A DNA stretch of 64,000 nt from Arsenophonus sp052174535. Lineage in GTDB: Bacteria; Pseudomonadota; Gammaproteobacteria; Enterobacterales; Enterobacteriaceae. This document shows, one piece after another, positions 44,600 to 56,444 of this stretch. The notes beneath the pieces were generated by a model. It did no database searches and had not been told where the DNA came from. It saw nothing but the letters and a program-made list of their open reading frames with translations. The stretch covers positions 130,675 through 194,674 of the forward strand of contig JBQMRQ010000068.1 in the NCBI GenBank assembly GCA_052174535.1. The letters are read 5' to 3'. Numbering within the stretch: the stretch's first letter is position 1; each line of letters opens with the position of its first letter. The translations under genes and the position numbers were made by a program.

Positions 44600-45840
44600 A
44601 CCCAGATAACTAAACTGCTTGTCATCATTGATGACAACTCAATAATTTTCTTAAAACACGGTAAAAGTGTTAGTTTAATAACACATTTATTTGTAGAGCA
44701 AATCTTTTCCTGCATCATTTATGTCATCCTGGTGTCCGAAGAACTACTGCTGTAATTCTCCTGTATTTTCTACACAGTCACTTTTCTGCTAAAGTTGTAA
44801 ATTAAAAGTCTCAGTTTATTCGGTTTTAAAGCTACCGAGCAGTGGTTAGCCATAGCATTTTCATATTTTGCTCAATTGTAACTTGAAACATATTACTTTC
44901 ACTCACTATCCCAGCATCTTCTTTATCCTTTTAAACAATAATTAACTTTTGCGACTTAACGATCTTTTTAGGGTGCCATTCTCACTTATGCCACAGTAAA
45001 TACGTAACCAGAGTATCGAAATTTGTATCTTCTCTATGCCTTACACACTTGTCTTAATAACACAATCAATATTCGCATACTCATTACCTGCATTACTATG
45101 TGAAAGTTTAAATATTAAGCATGCTGCTGTATGGCTGTAAGTTGCTTTTCAGAAAAACGGTCTAAAAATCTATCAAAGCGTTATTATTCGACTGCTATCT
45201 CATTTACAACTATAATCTAATATAAATTCCAGTAGTTTCCTGATCTTGAGTAAATTCGCGCCAAAAAAGCAATGTTAGCTTTCCCTGAAAGCACAATGCA
45301 GATTATTGGAAAACATATACTTCGCTAAAATATAAAAGAGGTATAGCATAACGTGAAATACCTCTGGTGCTATATTTTTCATCTTCTAGATAGGCATTAT
45401 AATTATGGTGTGTTATTATGGTTTATTATCTAATCATAAACGAAGCACACTCTTACCAAACGTATAAGTAAGGCACTGAAGATAATAGCTTTTAAAAATT
45501 GAAATTTAACCTTTCTAATAAAAGAATTATTCCTATGCATAGATCTGTACAAATGCATTCTATGTGCCGATAGAATATTTTTACTGATGTTTACCTTGCT
45601 AAACAGGCAACGGAATTATTGTTAGAAACAATGCATAAAATAGAAAACAATAATTATTAAATCAAATCTAGTATTAATATCTATAAAATTAGTTCATTAG
45701 ATGAATTAATACTTATTTCAATAAAATTTGAATTTACAATAGACCCAAGTAAACTGATCCTTTTGCTTTTAGAAAAAACATTTTTTCTCTCTCTTCTTAA
45801 AAAGAAGATTCAATTTCCTAACCATTAAATTAAAATTCTT
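44600..45840 (+). repeat. repeat D, copy 2: decayed gene of unknown family
   Basis: Matches the copy at 26175-27565 at many points (for example CTACCGAGCAGT near 44830 and the ending around CAATTTCCTAACCATTAA near 45815), but with more stops and deletions. It begins next to an IS256-like end and stops just before the dead 23S gene. No family is recognised. Confidence 0.5.
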
Positions 45841-45870
45841 TCTCTTTTAAAAACACCTTTAATATTATCA

Positions 45871-48800
45871 GAAGTTAAGCCTTTTAAATCATTAAGTACT
45901 GGTTAGCTCAACATATCGCTACGTTTATGTGCTAGCATATTTACGTCTTTATCTTGAATATCAGTTGAATATTTCTATTAAAAATCCTTATTTTAAAACA
46001 AGTTCTCTGCTTAAATTAGATGCTTTCAGTTGTTATCTCTTTCGTACTTAGTCTACTAAACAATGTCATTGGCATAACAACCTGTAATACCAGTATCGCG
46101 TCTACTTCGGTCCTCTCGGTACTAAGAGTAGCCACTCAATCTATTCTTCTCTCACGACAGATAGTAACCTGAACTGTTTCATGACGCTCTAAATGCTACT
46201 TGCGTAGCACTTTAAATGGCAATAACCCATGCATATCCTTGGGACCTACATCAGCACTAGAATGTGATGAGCTGACATTCGAGGCCACAAACAGCACTGT
46301 CGATATAATTCTTTTGCGGTATCAGTCTATTATCAAGAGAGTACATTTTATCCGTTGAACGATAACCATTCCATTTAAAACTACCGGATCACTATTACCT
46401 ACTTTCGTATCTACTCATGCTGTCACACTTTCATAGTCAAGCTAGCTTATGCCTTTACACTAACATCACAATGTCCGACCGTGATTAGCAACTTTCGTGC
46501 TCCTCCATTACTCTCTAGGAGGAAACTGTCAGTCAAACTATGCACGAGATATTGTCCTCAACCAGAATTACTGGTTTAAGTTAAACCATTAAACATTAAA
46601 TAATGGTATTTCAACGTTAACTTCATATAGACTAGCATCTACACTTCAAACCCTCTCACCTATCTTACATATCAAGTCTCAATATCAGTCTGAAGCTATA
46701 GTAAAGATTTAGAAAATATTTCCATCTTATCGTAGATACACTAAATTTCATAGTGAGTTCAATTTCACTAAGTCTTAAGTGGAGACAGTGTCTGACCATC
46801 ATTACGCCATTCGTGCAGGTCAGAACTTACCCGACAAGAAATTTCACTATCTTTTAAGACCGTTACAATTACGGCCGTCGTTTTTTGAGGCTTCGATCAA
46901 GAGATTTGCCTTATCCCTTAACCTCATCAATTAACCTTCCAGCAGCGGTTAGGGCGTCAGAGCGTATGCGTCCACTTTCATGTTTGCATAGTGTTGTGTT
47001 TTTAATAAACAGCTGCAGTCAGTTGGTATATCTGCGACCGATATCAGCTGTAGATGTAATACCCTTTATCTAATACCAACATCTCTCATCCTGAAGTTAT
47101 AGCACCCTTTTACCTAGTTCCTTCACCCGAGTTCTCTCAAACGCCTAAGCATTCTCTACCTAATCACCTGTGTCAAGTTTGTAGTACAATTAATAATTAC
47201 CTATCATCGCTTAGAGGCTTTTCCTGGAAGCTGGCATCAACTACTTCATAACCTTAGTGGCTCGTCATCATGCCTCAATGTTTAGTAGTGTGGATTTGCT
47301 TCCACTACCCGTCTATCTTCTTAAATCGAGACAACCGTTGCCCGGATAGCTTAGCCTTCTCCGTTCCCCCTTTATAGTAACCATTAGTACGGAAATATTA
47401 ATCCGTTTCCCATCAACTACACTTTTTAGCCTCAACTTAGCGGTCGACTTATCCTGCCCCGATTAACGTTGGACAGTAATCCTCGGTCTTTCAGCGGGCG
47501 AGTTTTTACTCGCTTTATCGTTACTTATGTCAGCAATCTCACTTCTAATACCTCCATGAGATCTCTCAATACACATTCTATAGCTTATAAAACGCACCCT
47601 TACTCAGCAATACTAAGTGTTGATGTCGTAAACTTCAGTATATGGTTTACTATCCCCCCGTTACATCTTCCGCTCAGCCTCACCCGATCAGTGAACTATT
47701 ACGCTTTCTTTAAAGGATGTCTGCTTCTAAATCAATACCCTGGATCCCTAAGCCTTCTCAGTTCATTTTCCACTTAATCATGATTTCTAGATATTAGCTT
47801 GTGGCGGTATGGGTTATTTCCTTTTTCACAACGGACGTTAGCACCCGACGTGTTATCTCGTGATAACATTCTTCGGTATTCGTATCTTGCATCGAATTAT
47901 TAAGTCAGAATAACCTCCTAGTAAAAGAATTCTCTATCCCAAAGAATGAATTTACGAAGCGCTATCTAAATATCTTTTAGATAGAACCAGATAACTTACA
48001 GTTTGATTAGCCTTTCACCACAATTAAAAGTCATCCGCTAATTTTTAATATTAGTCGATTCGATCCTTCCGTTAGTGTTACTAAACCTTCAACCTCTACT
48101 CATGACTAGATTACCGGGTTTCGGGTCTTATACCCCTGCAACTTAACGCAAATTTAAGACTCGATTTCTCTACGGCTCTCTTATGTGATTAACTTTTCTA
48201 AAAATATAAGTCGCTGATACTTTATATAAAAAGCTACGCAATAATCCCATCTTCAAATGTTTCGCTTAGCTTTACTTGTCAATTTTAATCATTTTATTAA
48301 CTTACACTACTTGTAGTACCATCTTAGTATACCATTTTATGGGTTATGAAAATCTATGGATTATAAAAATTAACCAGCTTTTCTAACAAATCTACGCTAG
48401 TTTATAATAATATCTTATTATTCTATAAAGCGAGGTCTTAAGTGATAAGACTTCCGCTGCTTGTAAATACATGATTTCAAATTCCATTTGACTCTCCTTG
48501 CCGGGGTTTTTTACCTTTCTCTCACGGTACTGATTCAGTTTTGGTCGACCAAAAGTATTTAACCTTGAATATAGTTCCCTATATTCAGAATAGATAACAT
48601 GTATTGCCGCCTTATATTTTTCAAGATCACTCTACTTTATACCTTCAGATACAGGGTATCACCCTTTATTTCTGATCTTTCCATACATTCTTGCTATGTA
48701 ATAACAATGTTGATTGTGAGGTGCTCCCTCACTTTTACCACTACTAAAAGAATCTCATTTAATTTCTTTTTTAAAATAGTAAGACGTTTAGTTACCCAGT

Positions 48801-48982
48801 TCGCCTAATTTGATTATGAGTTCATCAAACGATGGTACACAAATACAATGAATATTCCCATTAAATATCCTCAGAACTGTTGCGTCATACTCATCTGACC
48901 GCAGATTTTCACAGATTAATCCGTTCTTCATCATCTATGACCTACCTAGGAATCTACTGTATACGCTTAATTCGCTTAAACT
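45871..48982 (-). pseudogene. 23S rRNA pseudogene
   Basis: The whole gene can be traced from its 5' end (complement of GTATACGCTTAATTCGC at 48960-48977) to its 3' end (complement of GTTAAGCC...TACTGGTTAGCTCAAC near 45875-45910), but substitutions and indels are everywhere. The sarcin-ricin loop, nearly invariant in life, has an inserted base: on the rRNA strand AGTACCGAGAGG instead of AGTACGAGAGG, near 46109-46124. The peptidyl-transferase region and other universal segments are also altered. The length is about 3.1 kb against 2.9 kb normally. It cannot make a working ribosome. No 5S gene is seen downstream. The arrangement 16S - tRNA-Glu - 23S is that of a normal operon. Confidence 0.93.
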
Positions 48983-49554
48983 TATAACCCAAAAAATGTT
49001 TTTCTTTTTATTATGGGATCCGTTTTCACTAATTCTTTGTTGTGTAGTCTAACCTCTGCAATGCTCATATTTAATGTACGCTATACTTCTTCCTGTTCCG
49101 ATTAGCCTATCTTAAATCTGAATTGCTGACTGCTTGTTCATAACACTTTTTATCATTATAATAAAAAACTAATTAATGGAGTTTTGAGAGTTCTCTACAC
49201 TTTTGATAAAATGTGTTTTAATTTTTAACTTGCTCAAGATTATTAAATAGCGTTATAATTAAACTAAGTTATTGAACTTACTTAATCATTATTAAGTAAT
49301 AGATAGTTAGAAACTAAAAATTATTTCTAAACACATCGAAAACGCCGCAATAAAATATTGATGCGTAATTTTTCTAACTTTAGCGAAGTAGCGTCCTCAT
49401 AGGAAATTTGAAACCCTTTTACCGCCGTGAAAGGACTCTAGGTTCCCTTCCTTTAAGCAAAGGGAACTATAAAGTTTTCAACTAATTTACATTGGATTTA
49501 CTCTCTATTTTATTAGAAAATCTCTCTGAACACTCACCTTACTACTTGTTTAGC
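48983..49554 (-). other. decayed 16S-23S spacer
   Basis: Spacer of about 570 bp. It contains the tRNA-Glu remnant and otherwise AT-rich sequence with nothing recognised. Confidence 0.6.
49389..49467 (-). pseudogene. tRNA-Glu (UUC) pseudogene in the rRNA spacer
   Basis: Matches tRNA-Glu in the middle: the anticodon arm region CTTTCACGGCGGTAA is intact with anticodon TTC. The D-arm side is rearranged. The T-arm reads TTTCAAATTTCC instead of GGTTCGAATCC, and the acceptor halves (GTTCCCTTTGC / GAGGACGC) no longer pair well. It lies between the dead 16S and 23S genes, the usual place for this tRNA in many rrn operons. Confidence 0.85.
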
Positions 49555-50748
49555 TAAGGAAATAATTCAATCGCAGGTTTTCCCTATACGGTTACCTTAC
49601 TACGACTTTACTTAGTTATGAATTACAAAAAAGTAAGGCTATCTCGAAAGATTAACCTTATCTACTTCTTTTGCAACCCACTCCCCCATGGAGTGAAAGG
49701 CAATATGCAGGAAGTTCAGGAAGATATTCACTGCGCCATGCTGATCAACGATTTCGACTTGATGAGTAGAGTTACAGATTCTAGTGCAGTCTTTGACGTA
49801 CTTTCTAAGTTCTGTTTCCCCTCGCAGGCTACCCTCCCTCTCTCTATTACGCTATGTAATACGTTTGTACCCCCTTACTCCTAATAGCTATAATAACACT
49901 CTTTACGTCATTATATATTTCTTCGCTTTATTACTGGTAGAATGTCTTCTTCAGTCCACAACTAAACCGCTAACAGGATTAAGATAATAGTTGCGGTAGT
50001 TAACCGAGATTTAATCCAATATTTCTCAATACGAGCTGATGCTAACCATGAAAGACTTATCTGAGAACTCCAAAAAGAACTCTCATTTTAATCTTTAAAT
50101 AATTTCTGCATCTCAAGAGTAAATAAACTTCTTTGTTGTGCATCAAATAAAACTATATCCTCCAAATCGATCTTATTTGCAATCTAAGACTACTAAGATA
50201 TTTAATTTTATTTACTTTCCACTCTTTTTGCACATTAGCGTCAGTCCCTCTCCAGTCTCTATCCCTTCGTAACTAGTATTCTTTTATATTTCTATGCATT
50301 TCATAACTACGCATAAAATTTTACTCCCTTAGAGACTCTAAGCTAACCAGACTTAAATTCCATTTTCAAATTAAACTTAGAGGATTTCATATTCAACTTA
50401 ATTAACCCCACTGGTGCGTATCCTTTTCTCAATAATTCCGATTTAATGCTAACGCCTCCACCATATTACTTGCAGCTACTAGTATGAAGTTAGCCAATCC
50501 TTCTTCTGTCGCTAACGTAAATTATTAAGGTTATTGACCATAATACCTTATCACCTCTTAAAGTACTTTATAATCTGAAAACTTTATTCATACACTCAAC
50601 ATAGCTACATTAGGTTTGCGTTCAGATCTCTATATCTTACTTATCTGTCGTCATCAAGTAAGTAAACTTCCTTCTGATTGCCACTCAAGGTGCATGTGTT
50701 AATCCTGCCATAGTATTCAATCTAAGCCATGATTAAACTCTTGAATTA
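49555..50748 (-). pseudogene. 16S rRNA pseudogene
   Basis: Recognisable at both ends: a 5' part complementary to ATTCAAGAGTTTAATCATGG at about 50726-50745, and a 3' part with ACGGTTACCTTACTACGACTTTAC (plus-strand reading, slightly altered) near 49590. The length is about 1.2 kb instead of 1.54 kb, so several hundred bases are deleted. The anti-Shine-Dalgarno tail reads GAATTATTTCCTTA instead of GGATCACCTCCTTA (49555-49568). The 530-loop is also ruined. It lies downstream of gmhB on the same strand, the E. coli rrnH arrangement. Confidence 0.93.
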
Positions 50749-50871
50749 AAAGATTCATGTTCAAAGAAGATTTGACTACCCGTAATACATTCTTATTCAG
50801 CTACTAACCTTATCGATGTTTTATTGTCTTCATCGATGGTTAATAAAATAACGCCACTGCTTGTTACTTGC

Positions 50872-51886
50872 TATGTTAACAAAGGTTATGGTTTGCTTGC
50901 AAATCAATTTATAACTACGTCTATATTTCAATTATCTTTGGTTTCAAACAATCTAATCCAGACTAGATAATTCGATAAATAAAACCTCCTATACAATGAA
51001 ATCTACTCAACCATTTTTTTAAAAAAACTAATATAATTATTTATATTTTAAATATAGATTTCCTTACTAATAACTCTCTTAATTATCCAGCCTTATTTAA
51101 GCATAGTGACTAATTTCATATTCACTTGGAAAAAATGGAATTTTTATCGATGATTAGTTTAAAAAAATATCTAGCACACTCTGCATTAAACTTTTCAAGG
51201 TCTCATTGCTCATATGACCTTATAAATCTCAAGCGATTAAGATCTTGATTCGTTTTTTCTTTTATCTCCTACTCTCTCCTGTATTTTCTAACTTTCCTAT
51301 ATCCTATTATTAGTAAATAAACCTTTTCTTTAAAGGGTTTAAGAAAAATGTTTCATCAATTTCAATAATAGCACTTAGTATATTTATTGTTAGCTATCAT
51401 CGCTGAACCAAGTGAACAGTGATGCTAATCTAAACGCTGTTTTAAATTAATGTTTATTTATTTTCTAACTTCCGTGAATTTAACACCTATTCAACTACAT
51501 TGAAGATAACTAAACCATTTATCCTTTTGATGCAGTTTTGCCAGAGAATTTCCAGTAAGATTATTAAATATTTTCCTGCGATCGAGGATTTTACAATGAT
51601 ATCTCTGTAACTCTAAATGAATATAGCAGTTAGAAATATGTTAATTGTGACAATTATGGGGTAAGATAAACTAAATGAGTTAATTCAATGCATGAATCCA
51701 CATTCATCTGATAAATTATTACCGATCCATCCAATAAGATGCAGTTTTATGTTAAAATGGAGTGAAGAAGTAGTCTCTTTGATCTTTATAATTATTTACT
51801 TTTTACGGCAATAACCGCTGTAGTAAAATTCCTTATATAGTATAAGGGGTGGTTTTCCTACTAACAATCTTTGCCAACATTACCTT
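50872..51886 (-). mobile_element. family C insertion sequence, stand-alone
   Basis: Full-length copy with both ends readable (GCTATGTTAACAAAGGTTAT at the left, complement of ATGTTGGCAAAGATTGTTAG at the right). It is the only family C copy with no family B sequence beside it. It lies between the dead 16S gene and gmhB. Confidence 0.7.
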
Positions 51887-52168
51887 ATTAATTAATATAT
51901 AATTAACTATATTTATTATCCAAGACTTTAAATTAAATATTTTTTATAATCTTTTGAAATACCTACAGAATACAGATTTATCTGAATTAATTATTAAAAT
52001 TATGAGATCTTAACCGCGAGGTATGGCGTATATTACACTTTTCACCTGAATTTATGATTTATATTTACTCTTTACATTCTATTAATGATGAATAAATCGC
52101 CACATCTGGCAGATGTTATAGATTAATTTTAACTTTGCAGAAGCACTTATTGAAAAAATAAATTTGCT
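51887..52168. other. spacer downstream of gmhB
   Basis: AT-rich, no gene. In an intact rrnH-type operon the rRNA promoters would be near here. None can be recognised. Confidence 0.3.
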
Positions 52169-52756
52169 TTATTTATGAATAAAATTGCTATCTTTATTGC
52201 TGATTTTTATCTTATTAGGTAAATCTACCAAACTATTAATAATCCAATTAGCATATTTTTTATTATCTTCAGTAAAAGATTTTCCTGTAGTTACCAATAC
52301 ATTAGTACCAATATGCGCCTTTTTTCCGGCTTGCATATCAGAAAGCTTATCGCCAACCATATAAGAGGATGTCATATTAATATTAAGTTGCTTTTGCGCT
52401 TTCAATAGTAGACCAGCTTTTGGTTTTCGACAATCACATATTTGTTTATATTTTTGTTTAACTGGATCAGGATAATGAGGGCAATAATAAATACCATCAA
52501 GCTGAATACCACGATTAATAAGAGACCAATTCATCCATTTAGTCAATTCAAGAAATTGTGTTTCTGTGAATAATCCTCTTGTAATACCTGATTGATTAGT
52601 AACAACAACTAAAGCATAATCCATTTTTTTCAATTCAAGCATCGCTTCAATTACGCCTTCGATGAACTGAAAATTATCTATTTTATAAATATAACCATGA
52701 TCAAAATTAATGGTACCATCACGATCGAGAAAAATTGCTGGAATACTTTGACTCAC
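52169..52756 (-). CDS. gmhB: D-glycero-beta-D-manno-heptose 1,7-bisphosphate 7-phosphatase
   Basis: Removes the 7-phosphate in the ADP-heptose pathway that supplies the inner core of lipopolysaccharide. HAD-superfamily enzyme with nucleophile Asp11 and acid/base Asp13 in FLDRDGTIN, the VTNQSG motif near residue 52, the structural zinc ligands Cys92, His94, Cys107 and Cys109 (YYCPHYP...CDCRKP), and the SYMVGDKLSDMQAG motif with the Mg-binding aspartates. The length is 195 (E. coli 191). The start is GTG, preceded by GGAG, and gives MSQSIPAIF as in E. coli. Its presence implies the cell still makes heptose-containing LPS, if the other steps survive elsewhere. It keeps its E. coli position upstream of an rRNA operon, which here is dead. 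Confidence 0.96.
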   Translation of the reverse strand: MSQSIPAIFLDRDGTINFDHGYIYKIDNFQFIEGVIEAMLELKKMDYALVVVTNQSGITRGLFTETQFLELTKWMNWSLINRGIQLDGIYYCPHYPDPVKQKYKQICDCRKPKAGLLLKAQKQLNINMTSSYMVGDKLSDMQAGKKAHIGTNVLVTTGKSFTEDNKKYANWIINSLVDLPNKIKISNKDSNFIHK

Positions 52757-52920
52757 CAGATTACTCCATTAAATTTAACTTTTTATTATATGAAATTAGT
52801 TAAAAACAAGAATAAGTATCATATTTATATTTTTATTTACTTAGATGTCTAAACATCTTAATATTCGTACTATATATAGTATAGTTGAAATTTATTATTA
52901 CTTTATTTCCATACCTATTT

Positions 52921-54256
52921 GAGTTATTTTTACTAAATTATATATAGAGACAGCTTTAGAGAAGGATAGCGTATCCTGCTAATTGATTTAATGAATAATT
53001 TTAATAAAATAGAGATGATATCTCATAAAAAGTCTACCCTACGGGTATTCCCCCGAAACTAAATATTACCTCTTATTCTTTTCATAAACCATCCATAATT
53101 CCGTCGGGAGAAGCTTATAGTAACTAATCTTGAGAAGGGGTTCAAAGTTATATTGATCAACATGTTCAATCCAGTCTTGTTAACAGGCGACTTTTATGCC
53201 ATCGATCGTAACGATTATGCACCATAGCAAACCATACAGATGAATATTGACTATATTGAGATTACAGCGCCTAAGATTATGGATTACAGCAGCAACGGAA
53301 TATACCTCAATACCTCGCATGCTACCCTCCTTATCTAAGCGTGCAAAATGGCAAATAATTGCTCTGATGACTGTTCTACGGATATCCAGATATTATTTTC
53401 ACTAAGCTATGGAGAGATTTTTGATAAAAAGCATATGATCTTTTCTGGAGTACCCCATCAGCAGACTGAAATAGCAATGACTTGAAAAGGATAGGCAATG
53501 GGTTGGTGCCTGCATGATTTATAAGCGATACAACTATATTTATTTCTTGCCAAATAGCATTAATACCGTTGCTCTGTTAGGGAAGCTGATCGCCTTTCCT
53601 GCTTATTATTATCGGAATCATTGCTCATGGATAATAATGAGCTTATTGCAGTAGAAGATGCTTATCAAGAATCAGAGGCGAACTTAACTGAGCTTTTTAA
53701 TGACCTACTAGATAGAGGGATGGCTTAACTATATCCCCCCACCCATGGCTACTGGGAAGCACTTGTGTTCTTAGTTTTTAACTTAAAATATAAAGATGTT
53801 CTCGAACATGCAGTAGAAAAATCCTCCTGGGTGCATAAAATATCTAATGTGCTGGGCTTCACCTTCCAGAGGCATACAATTAAAATTAAGGTGAGCTACG
53901 GGAATTATACTAGTAGAGAATGGCTAATGCCTCTGATAAAAGCCCTTAATGTTTTATTGAAAAATTTTGTAACAAGTATTTTCAGCGATGAAGAAACTGA
54001 AAAAAATAGAGGAGAATGCCTATATTCTATAGCTTCCCATTAGTGCACCGGCCATCATAAGAACGATTAATTCAATTAAATTAGCTTTTGCGTGACAGTA
54101 CGAGGCTATGAAGTCAATGTCGAACACTATTGGTTCGAGGAAAGCAACCCTTTCAATGTTACCTGAGTTGCTACAGTCTGCTTAGAAAAGCTAGAAACGC
54201 AACCAAAGGGAGGTTCTGACATGCTAACTATGATACAGCAGATTTGTTAATAACTC
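52921..54256 (+). mobile_element. dead IS256-like element (family A, copy at 53 kb)
   Basis: Full-length copy beginning GAGTTATTTTTACTAAAT and ending GATTTGTTAATAACTC. A 92-codon stretch (53765-54043) is still open and holds FLVFNLKYKDVLEHAVEKSS then WVHKISNVLGFTFQRHTIKI, matching the family block around QRCWVHKIANVL. The remaining transposase is broken. Confidence 0.78.
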
Positions 54257-54543
54257 CTCTTGCTCTATCCATTGGCAGTAATTTTTACTAAACATTTTTG
54301 TGATCGTAGAAAAACTAGTAGCTAAGTTGTTTTTAATTTTTATACGATTTCCATCGCTATTAATTTATCTAATCCTATTTTAGCAGTGTAGGTTGGCATT
54401 CTGGACAATTCTCTTACTTTATTTGTAAGTTCCTACATTATTTTAGATTGCAATAGTTTTAAAGGTCTGGATAAAACAAATTGTTATAATAAAACTTAGC
54501 AAATTAACTATATCTTAGTTAATTAATTTTTATTTTCTACCGC
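54257..54543. other. spacer downstream of fpr
   Basis: AT-rich, no gene and no clear terminator found. Confidence 0.3.
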
Positions 54544-55290
54544 TTACCAATATTGTTCACTTGTAACTTGACCTGCTTTACGGCGTAAGTGTTTATCCAT
54601 CCCTCTTTGTATTTTTAGTAGTTGTTGGGTATCTTTAACCATTTGTGGATTACCACAAAGCATAACATGGCTGGTTAATGGATCAATTTTTGCTTTTACT
54701 GTCTGTTCTAGCTGACCACTTTCAATTAGTGCTGGAATATGACCGGTGAGTGATCCAGTTTTTTTTTCACGACTTACAATGGTTTGAATTTTTAATTTTC
54801 CTTGATATTTTTTTTCAAGTATTTTCATTAATGGTAAGTAACTTAGATCTTCAGCATAGCGTACTGCATGCACTAGGATCATTTGTTTAAATCGTGCTAA
54901 ATTTTCGCCAAATTGCAAAATGGATAAGAAAGGTCCAATTGCGGTACCTGTCGATAACATCCAAAGAATTTCACAATCAGGCAATTCTTTTAATACAAAA
55001 AAACCTGATGCCTCTTCAGTGATATAGATAGAATCACCGGGCTTTAATGTTTCAAATTGTGGGCTGAGTTTTCCTTCCGCTACGCTGACCAAATAGAATT
55101 CTAATTGATTATCATTGGGTGCATTAACATAAGAATAAGCGCGTTGGACACGCTGATCATTTATTTCTAGCGCAAGTTTAGCATATTGCCCAGCAATAAA
55201 CGATTTAATTGGTGCTTCAAGGATTAAACTAAATAATGAGTCTGTCCATTTGTGATTTTTAATGATTTTTCCTGTTACCCAATTCGCCAT
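54544..55290 (-). CDS. fpr: ferredoxin/flavodoxin-NADP+ reductase
   Basis: FAD enzyme that passes electrons between NADPH and flavodoxin or ferredoxin, serving iron-sulfur cluster metabolism and reductive enzymes. The 248 residues are exactly the E. coli length, with end-to-end similarity: the FAD-binding RAYSYVN (50-56), GKLSP (74-78), the TGTAIGPFLSILQ nucleotide-binding motif, VHAVRY, VSREKKTGSLTGHIP, and MLCGNPQMVKDTQQLL. The C-terminal aromatic Trp248, which stacks on the flavin, is present (EQYW). ATG start with GGGAGG eight bases upstream. It stands alone. In E. coli it is next to glpX; no glp gene is recognisable here. With pntAB it forms the NADPH branch of the surviving redox set. 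Confidence 0.97.
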   Translation of the reverse strand: MANWVTGKIIKNHKWTDSLFSLILEAPIKSFIAGQYAKLALEINDQRVQRAYSYVNAPNDNQLEFYLVSVAEGKLSPQFETLKPGDSIYITEEASGFFVLKELPDCEILWMLSTGTAIGPFLSILQFGENLARFKQMILVHAVRYAEDLSYLPLMKILEKKYQGKLKIQTIVSREKKTGSLTGHIPALIESGQLEQTVKAKIDPLTSHVMLCGNPQMVKDTQQLLKIQRGMDKHLRRKAGQVTSEQYW

Positions 55291-55425
55291 ACTACTGGCC
55301 TCCCAATGTTTTAAATAAAGCGTTAATATTTGGTCATATTATATCAAATTAGGAAAAATTATTATCGATAATGCATTTTAACTATTCAGTTAAGTTATGA
55401 CTTATTCCTTATAATATAAAATTAT

Positions 55426-56444
55426 AGGTATCTTGGCAAAGATTGTTGATAGAAATCTCATAATACTATATGAAGGATTTTTGATATAGAGGTTGCCATA
55501 AAACACTCATATAGATCAAAGAGACTCCTCATTACGTCATACCAACATAAAACTACATCTTAATTAGTTAGATCTTCGATAATCTATCAGATTGTGTGAA
55601 TTTATGCATTTAATCAACTTATTTAGTTTATCTTCCTCATATTATCACAATAAACATATTTCCAGATGGCAATATTCATTTAGGATTAGAATGATATTAT
55701 TATAAAATCCTAGATCACAGGAAAAGATTTAAGAATCTGATTGGAAGTTTTCTGGTAAAATTATATCACAAGGATAAATACTTTAGTTATTTGCTATGTA
55801 TGTTGAATAGCTTGACTTTACTGGAGTCAGAAAAATAAAAAGATTTATTTAAAAATAGGATTTAAATTACGACACTGCTTCCTTCCTTTAGCAAAGATAG
55901 CCAACTTAATGTAGTAATGGTATTATTGAAATTGACGGAACATTTTTCCATAAATCCTTTAAAATAAAACATTATATTCCATATAGAAAAGTGCAAATAT
56001 GAGAAAGGAGGAAATAAAGGAAAGAAAGAATCGCGGTATTAATTTCTCCAGATTGATAGGGTTATGGTAAATGATGAGATCTTAAATAGATTAATATAGA
56101 GTATGTTATCCATTTTCTTAATTCAATCATCTATAAAGAGTTCATTCTTTCTAGGATGAACCCCTAAATAGTACGAAATTTTTATTAGCGAAGAGCAGGA
56201 AATTAGTTACTATCCCCTAATAAAGGATAGATTATCAAAGAGTTATTGATAAAGAATTACAGATTCAAAATATGGATAATTATATCAGCTAATTAAAAAG
56301 ATAGAAAGCAGCTTCTAAGATAGAAGCTTTGTTTATATACAGAATTATCTATCCTGAAAAGACTGTTTGAAATAAAAATAATTGAAATACAGACATGATT
56401 ACAAATTGCTCTACGAGCAAAGTAATAACCTTCGCTAACATAGT
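55426..56444 (+). mobile_element. family C insertion sequence, decayed
   Basis: Full-length copy. The left end reads GTATCTTGGCAAAGATTGTT, and the right end AATAACCTTCGCTAACATAG is the best-kept right repeat. It joins a family B 5' end on the right, in opposite orientation, like the copy at 11847. Confidence 0.7.

Noticed and set aside
44610..44700. Peptide resembling the LLEHG / GHxxxxTT part of a tyrosine recombinase at the start of repeat D
   Set aside because: Only a few residues fit (FLKHGKSVS), the catalytic HxxR and Tyr segments could not be found, and the match is no better than chance.
46885..47073. 62-codon open frame with a protein-like look
   Set aside because: Antisense to 23S rRNA; not a gene.
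47469..47777. 102-codon open frame on the plus strand
   Set aside because: It lies antisense within the dead 23S rRNA gene, where stop codons are rarer because the sequence is less AT-rich. No ribosome binding site and no family.
48599..48808. 69-codon open frame
   Set aside because: Antisense to the 5' part of the 23S rRNA remnant.
49618..49987. Two overlapping open frames of 88 and 67 codons
   Set aside because: Antisense to the 16S rRNA remnant; the peptide is a translation of rRNA sequence.
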